A stretch of DNA of 64,000 nt. It comes from Acidisarcina polymorpha (lineage in GTDB: Bacteria > Acidobacteriota > Terriglobia > Terriglobales > Acidobacteriaceae). Each line of letters starts with the position of its first letter. The first letter of the stretch is position 1. The notes beneath the pieces are model-generated. The model ran no database searches and was not told where the DNA came from. It worked only from the letters and a program-made list of their open reading frames with translations. The translations under genes and the position numbers were made by a program. The stretch covers positions 744,001 through 808,000 of the forward strand of contig NZ_CP030840.1 of NCBI RefSeq assembly GCF_003330725.1, given 5' to 3'. Shown piece after piece: positions 42,357 to 51,624 of this stretch.

Positions 42357-43537
42357 TTCGCTACCTATTCCTCCTTGTCGGGAGCTGCTGTGCCCTGATC
42401 ACTCTTCCAGGAACCATCGAGCTGTTTGTTTTGACGATCGCAGGCATGCTTCCGCGACGACGCACAATCCTTGTGCCCGGCAGTAACTACCGGTTGGCGG
42501 TGATAGTGCCGGCTCATAATGAGGAGCTGCACATCGCTCGCTGCATTGAGAGTCTGACTCGAGCAGATCGGAGCGGCATTGACGCGTCGTTCACCGTAAT
42601 TGCGGATAACTGCGACGACAGCACGGCCGCGACAGCGAGCCGCTCCGGTGCTCGCGTGATCGTCCGTGAGAATCCCCTCGATCGGGGCAAGGGCTATGCG
42701 CTCGATTATGCTTTTCGAACCATGGCGTCGGAGGGATGGAATGCCTTTGCAGTCGTTGATGCCGACAGCGAAGTCGCTCCTAACTTCATGACCGTCTTAG
42801 TCTCGGCCTTACGGACTGGAGCGTCCGCCGTACAGTGCAGATATGTCGTGCGGAACGCACACGAGTCAAGCCGGGTTCGGCTGATGAAGGTTGCCAATGC
42901 GGCCTTCAACGTTCTCCGACCGAGAGGCAGAGAGAGATGCGGCCTCTCTGCAGGCATCTATGGAAACGGCTTCGCGCTCTCGGCAGACACCTTGAGCGCC
43001 GTTCCTTACCTTGCTAGCTCCTTGGTGGAAGACCTCGAATACCACCTGGCTCTCGTCGACGCCGGGAAACGCGTACGCTTTTTAGATACTACTTCGGTAT
43101 ACGGCGATATGCCGGCCGCTGGCGCCGGCGTGAAGACCCAACGGACTAGATGGGAAGGCGGCCGTTTCCGAATGATCCGGGAAAAAACTCCACGCCTCAT
43201 CCGGCGAATCTTCCGCGGGCGATTTGACGTTCTCGAACCTTGCCTGGATCTGCTCCTTTTCCCTCTTGCCTTTCATGTCGCGCTGTTATTGATCGCAGCT
43301 GCGACCCCGTTCTGGCCGATGAGAGCGCTCGCTCTTGCCGGCTTAGCGACCGTCGTCATGCACTTAGCTGCGGCCATCGCCGTTACTGGAGGAGGCTGGC
43401 AGGACGTCGCTGCTCTTCTCGGCGCGCCGTTTTACATTGTATGGAAGATACTGCTGATTCCACGGCTGGCAAGGTCTGCCAATGCCAAGAGCGCATGGAC
43501 GCGAACCGAGCGGACTGCAGAGAGGAAGATTCTGTGA
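42353..43537 (+). CDS. Membrane-anchored GT2 glycosyltransferase
   Basis: 394 aa. N-terminal membrane helix, then a GT-A domain (VIVPAHNEELHIARCIESLT, VVDADSEV with the DxD, and a QTQRTRWEGGR-like segment: TQRTRWEGGRFR), and two or three C-terminal helices (from about 290). This resembles processive or membrane GT2 enzymes. Part of the EPS operon, with 4-nt overlaps at both ends. Confidence 0.88.
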   Translation: MIRYLFLLVGSCCALITLPGTIELFVLTIAGMLPRRRTILVPGSNYRLAVIVPAHNEELHIARCIESLTRADRSGIDASFTVIADNCDDSTAATASRSGARVIVRENPLDRGKGYALDYAFRTMASEGWNAFAVVDADSEVAPNFMTVLVSALRTGASAVQCRYVVRNAHESSRVRLMKVANAAFNVLRPRGRERCGLSAGIYGNGFALSADTLSAVPYLASSLVEDLEYHLALVDAGKRVRFLDTTSVYGDMPAAGAGVKTQRTRWEGGRFRMIREKTPRLIRRIFRGRFDVLEPCLDLLLFPLAFHVALLLIAAATPFWPMRALALAGLATVVMHLAAAIAVTGGGWQDVAALLGAPFYIVWKILLIPRLARSANAKSAWTRTERTAERKIL

Positions 43538-44514
43538 TCCCGGATATCTCCGTCGTCGTGGTTTCTTTCAATACCCGCGAGCTGCTGCGCGATTGTTTAC
43601 TCACGCTGCGGAAGGAAGTCGAAGGGCTTGCCAATGAGGTGTTCGTCGTCGATAACGTCTCCCGGGACGGCTCGGCTGAGATGGTCGCGGCGGAGTTTCC
43701 CGAGGCCCGCTTGATTCGTAGCAACGTCAATCTAGGGTTCGCTGCCGCTAACAACAAGGCCTTCAGCTTGGCCACAGGACGCTACATCGTTCTGCTCAAT
43801 TCGGATGCCTTTCTCCGGCCGATGGCGCTCCAAAGATCGATCGAATACATGGATGCGCAGCCGCGCATCGGTCTTGGCGGCGCTCGATTGGTTGGCGCGG
43901 ATGGCTCGTGGCAGCCATCGAGACGCTTGTTCCCGTCGCCCTTGAACGATTTCCTCTCGCTCTCCGGACTGGCGGCCAAGTTCCCGCGCTCGCGTTTCTT
44001 CGGCCGCCAGGACCATACCTGGGCGGACCAGGACCAACCGGGAGACGCCGACTGGGTTCCAGGGGCCTATTCCATCATTCGGCGAACCGTTCTTGACCAG
44101 GTTGGTCACTTTGATGAACAGTTTTTCCTCTATTACGAAGAAGTGGACTTATGCCGCCGAATCAAGCAGGCCGGCTTTTTGATTCGCTACTGGCCGGATG
44201 TCGTCGTAGTTCATCTGGGCGGCGAGTCTTCAAAGACTTTGACGAATCTAAGTATGTCGAAATCAGGCGCCCAGCTTGAGCTTTGGCGAATGCGCAGTGC
44301 GTTTCTCTACTACCGGAAACACCATGGCCCGGTTGCATGGTTGTCAAAGACGATTGAAGCCCAATGGCACGGTCTTCGCTCCTGGAAAAATTCGCTGACT
44401 CCGGGTTCTGTGCACAAGACCAAGGCAGAAGAGTCAAGGCTTGTCATCCAGCTCCTACGCCGCGCCTGGCAAGAGACCGCCGGTGGCGCGGTATCTCCCA
44501 CGAGGCCTTGGTAA
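43534..44514 (+). CDS. GT2 glycosyltransferase (rhamnosyltransferase-like)
   Basis: 326 aa. I use the GTG at 43534, which overlaps the preceding stop and has AGGAAG upstream; the open frame extends further upstream through the preceding gene but is not coding there. ISVVVVSFNTRELLRDCLLT, LLNSDAFL (metal site), and GAYSIIRRTVLDQVGHFDEQ with YYEEVDLCRRIKQAG are the hallmarks of WbbL-type rhamnosyltransferases. Adds a sugar to the EPS repeat unit; donor not provable. Confidence 0.88.
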   Translation: MIPDISVVVVSFNTRELLRDCLLTLRKEVEGLANEVFVVDNVSRDGSAEMVAAEFPEARLIRSNVNLGFAAANNKAFSLATGRYIVLLNSDAFLRPMALQRSIEYMDAQPRIGLGGARLVGADGSWQPSRRLFPSPLNDFLSLSGLAAKFPRSRFFGRQDHTWADQDQPGDADWVPGAYSIIRRTVLDQVGHFDEQFFLYYEEVDLCRRIKQAGFLIRYWPDVVVVHLGGESSKTLTNLSMSKSGAQLELWRMRSAFLYYRKHHGPVAWLSKTIEAQWHGLRSWKNSLTPGSVHKTKAEESRLVIQLLRRAWQETAGGAVSPTRPW

Positions 44515-44520
44515 ACGGAT

Positions 44521-45522
44521 ATGCCACGAAAGCTCAGCCTCGCTGCCAAGATCGGATTGCTATCCATCGCCAGTTGCCGCATAACCATGTTAGCCATGGC
44601 ACAAGAGGGGAGCGCCGGCTTTACCGTCCGCGCAGACCAAAAGATCGTCACTGCCGACGAGATCGTGCGGCAATTCGAAGCGCCGCTGCTAACCTCTTAC
44701 ATCCTCGGCGATGGTGATGAAATCTCCGTGGATGTCTGGAACCACCCGGAGCTTTCTGGAAAACATGTGATCGGTCCGGACGGCAAGATTACGGTACCGA
44801 TCGCAGGAATAGTCAAGGTTTCAGAGCTTAGCCGGGAAGATGCGCAGGCGGCTATTGCAAACTCCCTCATCCACTACTACTCCGACCTTTCTATTACCTT
44901 GCGAGTGGACCGCTATACCTCCTATCGCATTTACATCCTGGGGCGGGCAGGTGTACCTGGAATCGTGCAGTTTGATTCTCAGCCGACGCTTCTGGATGTC
45001 GTCACCCGGGCGTCGGCGATCACCTCGGGAGGTGTAGGACCCGACAGCGCCGGGCTGGGACGATGCGCCATCTTGCGCGGCCGCGATCAGGTGATTTGGG
45101 TTGATCTGAAAAGCCTATTAAGCCAGGGTAGCTTGGCGTTGAACATCCGCCTGGCCCGAAATGACATGGTTTATCTTCCCGACGCCGGAGAGCGAGAGGT
45201 CTATGTTCTTGGCGAGGTCAAACATCCAGGCGCATTCCGCCTGACCCCGACTATGTCCTTCCTGGACGCCTTCAGTCAGGCGGGCGGGGCCACCGAGGAC
45301 GCGTCGGAGAACAAGATCGAAATTGTGCGGAGTGCGTCCGGCACACAGCGCGAGTTTCGCATGAGCGACCTGCTGAGCGGCCCCGAGCACTTGAATTTCG
45401 CGCTCGAAGAGGGCGACATCATTTACGTTCCCCGGCGCAACCTTGCCAAATTCGGATATGTTCTCCAGAAAACCAGCTCTCTTGCTGCATTTGCCGTACT
45501 CGGAACACTGGGGGCGAAATAG
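44521..45522 (+). CDS. Outer-membrane polysaccharide export protein (Wza-like)
   Basis: 333 aa. An N-terminal signal (about 1-27, ending AMAQ), then the Poly_export domain (YILGDGDEISVDVWNHPELS; GPDGKITVPIAGIVKV) and SLBB repeats (YRIYILGRAGVPGIVQF; VYVLGEVKHPGAFRL). No lipobox cysteine is seen. It would form the outer-membrane channel for the EPS, paired with the Wzc-like protein encoded 2 nt downstream. Confidence 0.92.
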   Translation: MPRKLSLAAKIGLLSIASCRITMLAMAQEGSAGFTVRADQKIVTADEIVRQFEAPLLTSYILGDGDEISVDVWNHPELSGKHVIGPDGKITVPIAGIVKVSELSREDAQAAIANSLIHYYSDLSITLRVDRYTSYRIYILGRAGVPGIVQFDSQPTLLDVVTRASAITSGGVGPDSAGLGRCAILRGRDQVIWVDLKSLLSQGSLALNIRLARNDMVYLPDAGEREVYVLGEVKHPGAFRLTPTMSFLDAFSQAGGATEDASENKIEIVRSASGTQREFRMSDLLSGPEHLNFALEEGDIIYVPRRNLAKFGYVLQKTSSLAAFAVLGTLGAK

Positions 45523-45524
45523 CC

Positions 45525-47690
45525 GTGGCCCCCGTATCCAGCGGTTCTGAAGAGGTGGTATTGGCCCACGCCAATCTCGCAGATCCGCAACTCGGCGCAA
45601 GCCCGCCTTTGTTCGCTAGCGTCCACGTGCTTGCCAGCCTCCGCAAACACCAGCGGGTGGCACTGCTTACCGCCTTTGTCATTCTGCTCATCGGCCTGCC
45701 GGCCGCCTGGTTCAAGGGCGACCCCAAGTACTCTGCTACGGCGGTGATTTATGTTTCTCCGCGCTTCATCGCGAACCTCGCCGACAGTAGCTCGCAGAAA
45801 TTTGACTCCACCGAGCAATACCGGGAATACGTACAACAGAACGTCAAAACCATTAACCGATTCGATATCGTTCTGGAAGCGTTGAATAGACTAGGCCCGC
45901 TGCAATCCGTTTGGACCAGGCCAGGCGAGCTGCCTGAACGCGCGGCGAGCCGGCTGCAGGGCGCTTTGGTTATCGAAGAGGTCCCAAACACTTATCAAGT
46001 CACGATCTCCCTGGAATCAAACCGCAAAGCGGGCCTTGCTGAATTAGTCAACTCGGTCGCCGAGACATATCTCGACAAAGCCAAGGCGGAAGAGTTCTAT
46101 GGCAGCGACCAGCGCATACAGAGTCTCATTGCAGACAGGACACGACTAGAAAAGGAAACCGCCGAGAAGCAGGGCCGCCGGATGGCGCTTGCTCAGGAGT
46201 TAGGAGTCAGCAGCTTCACTGACAACGACCTCAACCCATATGACCGCCTGCTGGTGACCGCAAAAGAAGCGCAGTCCGAGGCCCAAAAGAGCGCGATTCA
46301 GGCGGATACTGAGCTCGCAGTCTTTGACGAAAATGAACATCCTGGCGGCAAAGAAGCGCTGGATGCATTTGCATTGGAAGAGGCCAAGAAAGACCCTGTT
46401 CTCTCAAGCGTGATGACCGGCCTGAACGTGCGACGGGCCCAGGTCTTGACGAATCTGAGCGGACTTTCGGCAGACCATCCGGGGCGCCGCGCCGCAGAGC
46501 GCGAACTGGCCGACATCGAGAAAGAGAGACAAGCGGCGATCCAGTCGGAGGTAGTCTCGATCTCCAAGATGATCCTCAACCAGCGTACGGCGGAAGCTTA
46601 CCAGGCGCGGCGTGTAGAACGGCAGCTTACCGCGGAGGTACAACGACAGGCGTCCCAAGCATCCTGGTTCACTCACGGCTACCAGGAGGGAATCCAGCTC
46701 GGCCTCGATGTGGATCAGGCGCGAAAAGCACAAGACAACCTGCAGCAGCGAATTGACTATTTCCTGCTGGAGAAAAGCGCGCCTGGATTTGTGCGCCTCT
46801 TCTCATCTGCCCGTCCTCCTGACCAGCCTGTCAAGCGTGGACGAAAACTCCTGCTAGGTCTCTGCATGGCTTTGGCATTGGCGTTTGCCGTTGCTGTTCC
46901 TGTTGGCATTGATTTTCTCGATCCAAGGCTACGATCTCCGGCCCAGGTGGAACGCTTGCTCGGGTTTCCTTTGACCGCGTGGATTATGGAAAAACAGGAA
47001 GCCGGAGCGAGTTTCGAAAAAGAGCAAATCTTGCGCTTCGCCAACCGAATGGTTCAGGAAAATCAGAGGAATCGCAGCCGCATCTTTGCCTTCACGTCGG
47101 TGAAGGCGCATGGTGGAACCACGACGATTGTGCTCGAAACTGCCCACGCCCTCAGCTCGCTCGGCGTTTCGGCTCTTGCGATAGAAGCGAATGCCTACCG
47201 AAGTGACTCCCGCTTTCTGAAACCTAACGCTCGCGGACTGGTCGCAGCCCTCACCGGCGCCCGGCTTCTGCAATCCGAAGTCATCCCTGGAAATGAAGAG
47301 CTTCCCGATCGCATCCCGGTTGGTGAAGCAGCAGAGGGAGCGAGCTTGCCGAATATCAGACATCTTGAAGAGATGTTGCGTCGCTCGGTTCACGAATACG
47401 ACTTCATCCTAATTGACGCGCCACCAGTTCTCGCCTCGGTCGATGCCGAAATAATGGCGAGCTCAGCCGATGTTCTCGTTCTCGTAATTGAGGCAGACTC
47501 GGTCACCAAGCAAGAACTGCAACGTGCCGCAAAGAGCCTGGAACGGCTGAATTTAAGGGCAATCTCAGCAGTGTTCAACAGGGTCAGGCGGGACGAGGCA
47601 ACTGGCTTCGCAGCAACGGCGCTCGACGAATTCCTCAATGGCTCAGCTGCTCCTGCAAGACGCCTCTTTAGCCCTTGGTTGTGGAGATGA
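45525..47690 (+). CDS. Wzc-like polysaccharide co-polymerase with altered P-loop
   Basis: 721 aa, GTG start. Two membrane helices (about 45-65 and 446-465) flank a long periplasmic coiled-coil region, the Wzz/PCP layout. The C-terminal AAA domain is of the BY-kinase/ParA type, but the Walker A segment is TSVKAHGGTTTIVLE (about 524-538), without the usual GKT/S lysine. YDFILIDAPPVLASVDAEIM is the Walker A'/B region. The C-terminal tail (AAPARRLFSPWLWR) has no tyrosine cluster. Chain-length control and export are expected; tyrosine-kinase activity is doubtful. Confidence 0.88.
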   Translation: MAPVSSGSEEVVLAHANLADPQLGASPPLFASVHVLASLRKHQRVALLTAFVILLIGLPAAWFKGDPKYSATAVIYVSPRFIANLADSSSQKFDSTEQYREYVQQNVKTINRFDIVLEALNRLGPLQSVWTRPGELPERAASRLQGALVIEEVPNTYQVTISLESNRKAGLAELVNSVAETYLDKAKAEEFYGSDQRIQSLIADRTRLEKETAEKQGRRMALAQELGVSSFTDNDLNPYDRLLVTAKEAQSEAQKSAIQADTELAVFDENEHPGGKEALDAFALEEAKKDPVLSSVMTGLNVRRAQVLTNLSGLSADHPGRRAAERELADIEKERQAAIQSEVVSISKMILNQRTAEAYQARRVERQLTAEVQRQASQASWFTHGYQEGIQLGLDVDQARKAQDNLQQRIDYFLLEKSAPGFVRLFSSARPPDQPVKRGRKLLLGLCMALALAFAVAVPVGIDFLDPRLRSPAQVERLLGFPLTAWIMEKQEAGASFEKEQILRFANRMVQENQRNRSRIFAFTSVKAHGGTTTIVLETAHALSSLGVSALAIEANAYRSDSRFLKPNARGLVAALTGARLLQSEVIPGNEELPDRIPVGEAAEGASLPNIRHLEEMLRRSVHEYDFILIDAPPVLASVDAEIMASSADVLVLVIEADSVTKQELQRAAKSLERLNLRAISAVFNRVRRDEATGFAATALDEFLNGSAAPARRLFSPWLWR

Positions 47691-47693
47691 TCA

Positions 47694-48713
47694 GTGAAGA
47701 ATGATTCCGTCATCCCGATAGTCTCGGTTGTCGTAATCGGACGCAATGAAGGCCCGCGGTTGCAGCGCTGTCTCGAGTCGGTTCGAGATATGGAGAAACC
47801 GGGCGGCGATTTCGAGATCATCTACGTGGATTCATCTTCTACCGACAATAGCCCTGACCTCGCCCGGCGACTTGGGGCTCTCGTGATCTCTATCGACTCG
47901 TCACGTCCGACCGCCGCGCTGGGCCGGAACGTTGGGTGGCGGGCATCCTCTGGTTCCTTCGTCCTCTTTCTCGACGGCGATACCATCCTGCATCCGGAAT
48001 TTGTCGTGCAATCGTTACAGCAGTTTGGGAGTGACACCGCGATTGTCTTTGGCAACAGGCGTGAGATTCATCCTGAGGCCTCGGTCTATAACCGTGTTCT
48101 CGATCTGGAATGGATTTCTGCTTCGGGATTTGTCGACTCGTGCGGCGGCGACGCGCTGATGAGACGGGCAGCACTCGAAGCGGTTCAGGGCTATGACGAA
48201 AACCTGATCGCCGGCGAGGAGCCGGAGATGTGCCGGAGGCTGCGTGAACTGGGCTGGAAGATTCTCCACGTCGATGGTCCGATGACCGGCCATGATTTAG
48301 CCATCTCCCAGTGGTCACAATACTGTCGGCGCGCGATGAGGACCGGCTATGCTTATGCGCAAGTCTCGGAGCGTTTCCGAGGGTCGTCCCTGCCTTTCTG
48401 GAAAGTGGAAGCGAGACACAATCGCAATGTCGCTTTCGCACACGCGTCGATCATCACCTTGTCCGTGCTGGCTTCATTGATATGGCGTACAGCCTGGCCC
48501 ATAGGTTTGGTCCTTGCATTTTTCCTTCTACTCGCTCTCCGGACCGCAGGAAGAGTTACCTGGAAATCGAACAACTTGGCGACCCGGCTGCTCTATGGCA
48601 TTCATTCACACTTACAACAGATTCCTATTTACCTGGGACAGCTCCAGTATTGGAGCGACCGCCGCAAGGGTCTGGCGCGCGGTCTGATCGAGTATAAAGG
48701 GACGTCCCAGTGA
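47694..48713 (+). CDS. GT2-family glycosyltransferase with C-terminal membrane segment
   Basis: 339 aa. GT-A start VSVVVIGRNEGPRLQRCLES, YVDSSSTDNSPDLARRLG, LFLDGDTI as DxD, and GEEPEMCRRLRELGWKI as acceptor-side motif. The C-terminus holds hydrophobic segments (AHASIITLSVLASLIWRTAW). Stop overlaps the next start by 4 nt. Inverting sugar transfer in EPS assembly. Confidence 0.9.
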   Translation: MKNDSVIPIVSVVVIGRNEGPRLQRCLESVRDMEKPGGDFEIIYVDSSSTDNSPDLARRLGALVISIDSSRPTAALGRNVGWRASSGSFVLFLDGDTILHPEFVVQSLQQFGSDTAIVFGNRREIHPEASVYNRVLDLEWISASGFVDSCGGDALMRRAALEAVQGYDENLIAGEEPEMCRRLRELGWKILHVDGPMTGHDLAISQWSQYCRRAMRTGYAYAQVSERFRGSSLPFWKVEARHNRNVAFAHASIITLSVLASLIWRTAWPIGLVLAFFLLLALRTAGRVTWKSNNLATRLLYGIHSHLQQIPIYLGQLQYWSDRRKGLARGLIEYKGTSQ

Positions 48714-49972
48714 AGCCTCGTACACTGCGGGTATTGCTGTCGGCCTATCAATGCGGGCCGGGCATGGGGTCGGTCTCCCAGATCGGTTGGGAATGGTATT
48801 CCCGTTTATCTGAGTCAGCCTCTGTGACCCTGGTTACCCACATCCGCAATCGCGAGTGTTTACAAGCTGCGGGCGCGCCTTTGCCGGGCACAGAAATCAT
48901 CTACATTGACACAGAATGGTTCGCCGGATTCCTCTATCGTCTGGCATCCCGCCTATTTCCTCGCAGCGAACATGCGGTCTTCCTCCTATCCTCGGCTGAT
49001 TTCTACTTGTTCGATGCGGTGGCATTGAGGACCTTGCGCAAGCGAGATCTCAATTGGGACCTCATTCATGCGGTCACGCCTGTCTCTCCTGTTGCGGCCA
49101 CCCGCCTCTACCGCCTTGGAATCCCTCTGATCGTCGGGCCGTGGAACGGCGGACTGGCATCGCCCAGCGCTTTCCCCGAATTAATGAGACAAGATTCCGC
49201 ATGGATCTACCAAGCTAGACATATCGGCAAGTTAGTCGGCCGGCTCTTTGGGTGTACCCGCAAAGCCTCTCTGATTCTCAGCGCCACTAGATCGACGGAC
49301 CGCAGTCTGCCAAAGAATGTCCCAACCGTTCGCATGCTCGAGAACGGCGTCGACCTGAAACGCTTCCATTCCTCCACCTGGGACGTGATTCCCTCAAAGA
49401 CTACCCCGCTCAAAGTGCTTTTCGTTGGACGCTTACTCCCCTTCAAGGGCGTGTCGTTACTGCTGGAGGCAGTCTCTCGAGTCTGGCAGGAAATCCCTAT
49501 TACCTTAACGATTGTCGGGGATGGCTCGATGAGAGAAGACCTTAAACGCCGGGCCCACGAACTCCACCTTGACGACCACGTGACGTTCCTCGGAAATCTG
49601 CCGTCAGGCCAAGTAGCCGAGCAGATGAGAAATGCTCATGTCTTCTGCCTCCCCTCCATTCGTGAGTCGGGTGGCGGCGTGCTACTCGAAGCCGCAGCCT
49701 CGGGTCTCCCGGTAGTGGCAGTCAACTATGGCGGCCCAGCAGAGATTGTCGACGAAGAGGTAGGACACCTGGTCTCGGCCGATGGTCCGGAACAATTGAT
49801 TGCCGGGCTGGTAGAGACCTTCGGCGACATTTGGAAGAACCCCGCGCAGTGGCAGCAACGCGGGAAGAGGGGACGGCAGAAGGCTGAAAAGGAATATGGG
49901 TGGGAAGTCCGGATGAGAAACGCCATAGCCATCTACTGGCGGATCTTGGGAGAAGACACAGCTCATGCTTGA
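48710..49972 (+). CDS. GT4-family glycosyltransferase
   Basis: 420 aa, GTG start overlapping the previous stop. The N-terminus LLSAYQCGPGMGSVSQIGWE binds the acceptor in this GT4 group. The C-terminal domain has KVLFVGRLLPFKGVSLLLEA and RESGGGVLLEAAASGLPVVA, the conserved nucleotide-sugar motif. EPS repeat-unit assembly. Confidence 0.9.
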   Translation: MKPRTLRVLLSAYQCGPGMGSVSQIGWEWYSRLSESASVTLVTHIRNRECLQAAGAPLPGTEIIYIDTEWFAGFLYRLASRLFPRSEHAVFLLSSADFYLFDAVALRTLRKRDLNWDLIHAVTPVSPVAATRLYRLGIPLIVGPWNGGLASPSAFPELMRQDSAWIYQARHIGKLVGRLFGCTRKASLILSATRSTDRSLPKNVPTVRMLENGVDLKRFHSSTWDVIPSKTTPLKVLFVGRLLPFKGVSLLLEAVSRVWQEIPITLTIVGDGSMREDLKRRAHELHLDDHVTFLGNLPSGQVAEQMRNAHVFCLPSIRESGGGVLLEAAASGLPVVAVNYGGPAEIVDEEVGHLVSADGPEQLIAGLVETFGDIWKNPAQWQQRGKRGRQKAEKEYGWEVRMRNAIAIYWRILGEDTAHA

Positions 49973-51608
49973 CACTCTCTTGCCCGATCCCGAGGGACCA
50001 ATTCTCGAAGACCACGCGGCCACGATCCGCGAATCGTTGTCTCGCAATGTGTCTGTCGACGTGGTCGCCCGCATTGGCTACCTGGTCTCGCGCTTCTTCA
50101 TCCCTCCTTTTGTTCTGGCTCATGTGAGCTTGGAGGCTTATGGGCTCTGGTCCACTGCCTTCATCATGGTCTCTTATGTCGGTCTCTCAACCATGGGGAT
50201 CTCTACCGTCTACATCAAATTCGTAGCCGAATACTGTGCGCGCCGAGATTATCTGAAAGCCAATCAACTGCTCTCGACCGGCTTGTGTCTGACCGTGCCT
50301 TTCTGTGGCGTGGTCTTCGCAATCTTCTATCTGCTCTGGCCGCGCCTGGTGGTTTGGCTCCATATCGCCCCATCCCTGCGCGGGGATGCGCGCGAGGTCG
50401 TCTTGTCGGTAGTCGCCATCTTCCTCGCTTCACTGAGTCTTGGCGCCTTTCACGATGCCGTGGTAGGCGCCCAAAAGACTGATATGGTGCAGCGCCGATG
50501 GATGGTTTGCTACATCGTAGAAACCATTTTGATCTTTATCCTGGTCGGCATGGGAAGGGGCATCCGTGGCTTGTCGGAGGCATTCCTGGTCAGGACGATC
50601 ATCGACGTCGTGCTCTGTCTGATCATGGCGGTTCGCCTGCTTCCCTGGCTGCGCATATCACCGCGACTGATCACCCGCGAAGCCTTCAGAACCCTGTTCG
50701 CCTTTGGGGCTATCGTTCAGATTCAAGGCCTGCTCTCGATTACTTTGGATTCGATCGAGCGCGCCGTTGCCGCTCCGCTGGTCGGCCTCGCCGGCACTGG
50801 TCTTTTGGAGGTCGGCAAGAAACTTCCATCCATGGCAGGATCGGTCCCCATCGCTTTCACCTCCTCCTTCACGCCCGCGGCGTCGTATGTTCATGGGGGA
50901 TTAGAATCCTCGCCACAGCAGCGAGACACAGTCCGCCGGCTCTATCTCCGTGGTGCTCGTTACATGAATCTCGCGGCTGCTTACTTCTGCGGCTTCCTCG
51001 TCGCGATTCCCGGGCCGATTCTGGATGTCTGGATGGGCAAGCACTTCGCGGGCGCAGCTTACTTGGTGGTGATTTTTTCTATCTCCACTCAGGTGCACTT
51101 GATGACTGGCCCCGGCACCTCGATCTTGCGAGGAATCGGCCAAGTGAGAGAAGAGTTTCATTATGCGCTTCCGAATGTTGCCGCCTTGCTCGTCGCCATT
51201 CCCATCTCGAGACTTGTGCTGGGTCGATGGACAGCCCTTGGCATAGCGACAGCCGTCGCCGTCTCCACGCTGATATCCGCTATCTACTTCCTGGCGCACG
51301 CCAACCACATCTTGAAGGTCTCCGCCCTTGAGTACTGGAAGAACGTGGCTGGACCCGGCCTGGTTCCCTACCTGGTGGCTGCCCCGTTTATCCTGCCTGC
51401 GCACTTTGTGGTGACTCACAATGGGCGCTGGATCGCTGCAGCGTGGCTCGCCGGCATGGGCCTGATATACACGCTGGTTTTGCTCGCGGTCGTGGACACC
51501 CTGGTTTGGAGCCCCTCCGAACGCCAATGGTTCCATGGCATGGCGTCCGCGAGGTTGACCAAGATCTTACCGTTCAAGAGTCGTTTCGCGGAAAGCCACA
51601 ACATCTGA
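49965..51608 (+). CDS. Polysaccharide flippase (Wzx-like)
   Basis: 547 aa, ATG at 49965, overlapping the GT4 gene by 8 nt. About 12-14 hydrophobic helices from residue 45 onward (GYLVSRFFIPPFVLAHVSLE, AFIMVSYVGLSTMGISTVYI and others), characteristic of the MOP/Wzx superfamily. It would flip the lipid-linked repeat unit to the periplasmic side for polymerisation by the Wzy-like protein encoded at 52341. Confidence 0.88.
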   Translation: MLDTLLPDPEGPILEDHAATIRESLSRNVSVDVVARIGYLVSRFFIPPFVLAHVSLEAYGLWSTAFIMVSYVGLSTMGISTVYIKFVAEYCARRDYLKANQLLSTGLCLTVPFCGVVFAIFYLLWPRLVVWLHIAPSLRGDAREVVLSVVAIFLASLSLGAFHDAVVGAQKTDMVQRRWMVCYIVETILIFILVGMGRGIRGLSEAFLVRTIIDVVLCLIMAVRLLPWLRISPRLITREAFRTLFAFGAIVQIQGLLSITLDSIERAVAAPLVGLAGTGLLEVGKKLPSMAGSVPIAFTSSFTPAASYVHGGLESSPQQRDTVRRLYLRGARYMNLAAAYFCGFLVAIPGPILDVWMGKHFAGAAYLVVIFSISTQVHLMTGPGTSILRGIGQVREEFHYALPNVAALLVAIPISRLVLGRWTALGIATAVAVSTLISAIYFLAHANHILKVSALEYWKNVAGPGLVPYLVAAPFILPAHFVVTHNGRWIAAAWLAGMGLIYTLVLLAVVDTLVWSPSERQWFHGMASARLTKILPFKSRFAESHNI

Positions 51609-51624
51609 AGACAGGAGGCCGGTC

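Noticed and set aside
50498-51331. Plus-strand 277-aa frame inside the flippase gene
   Set aside because: Shifted frame of the flippase, rich in Arg/His/Ser; the flippase frame has clear membrane helices.
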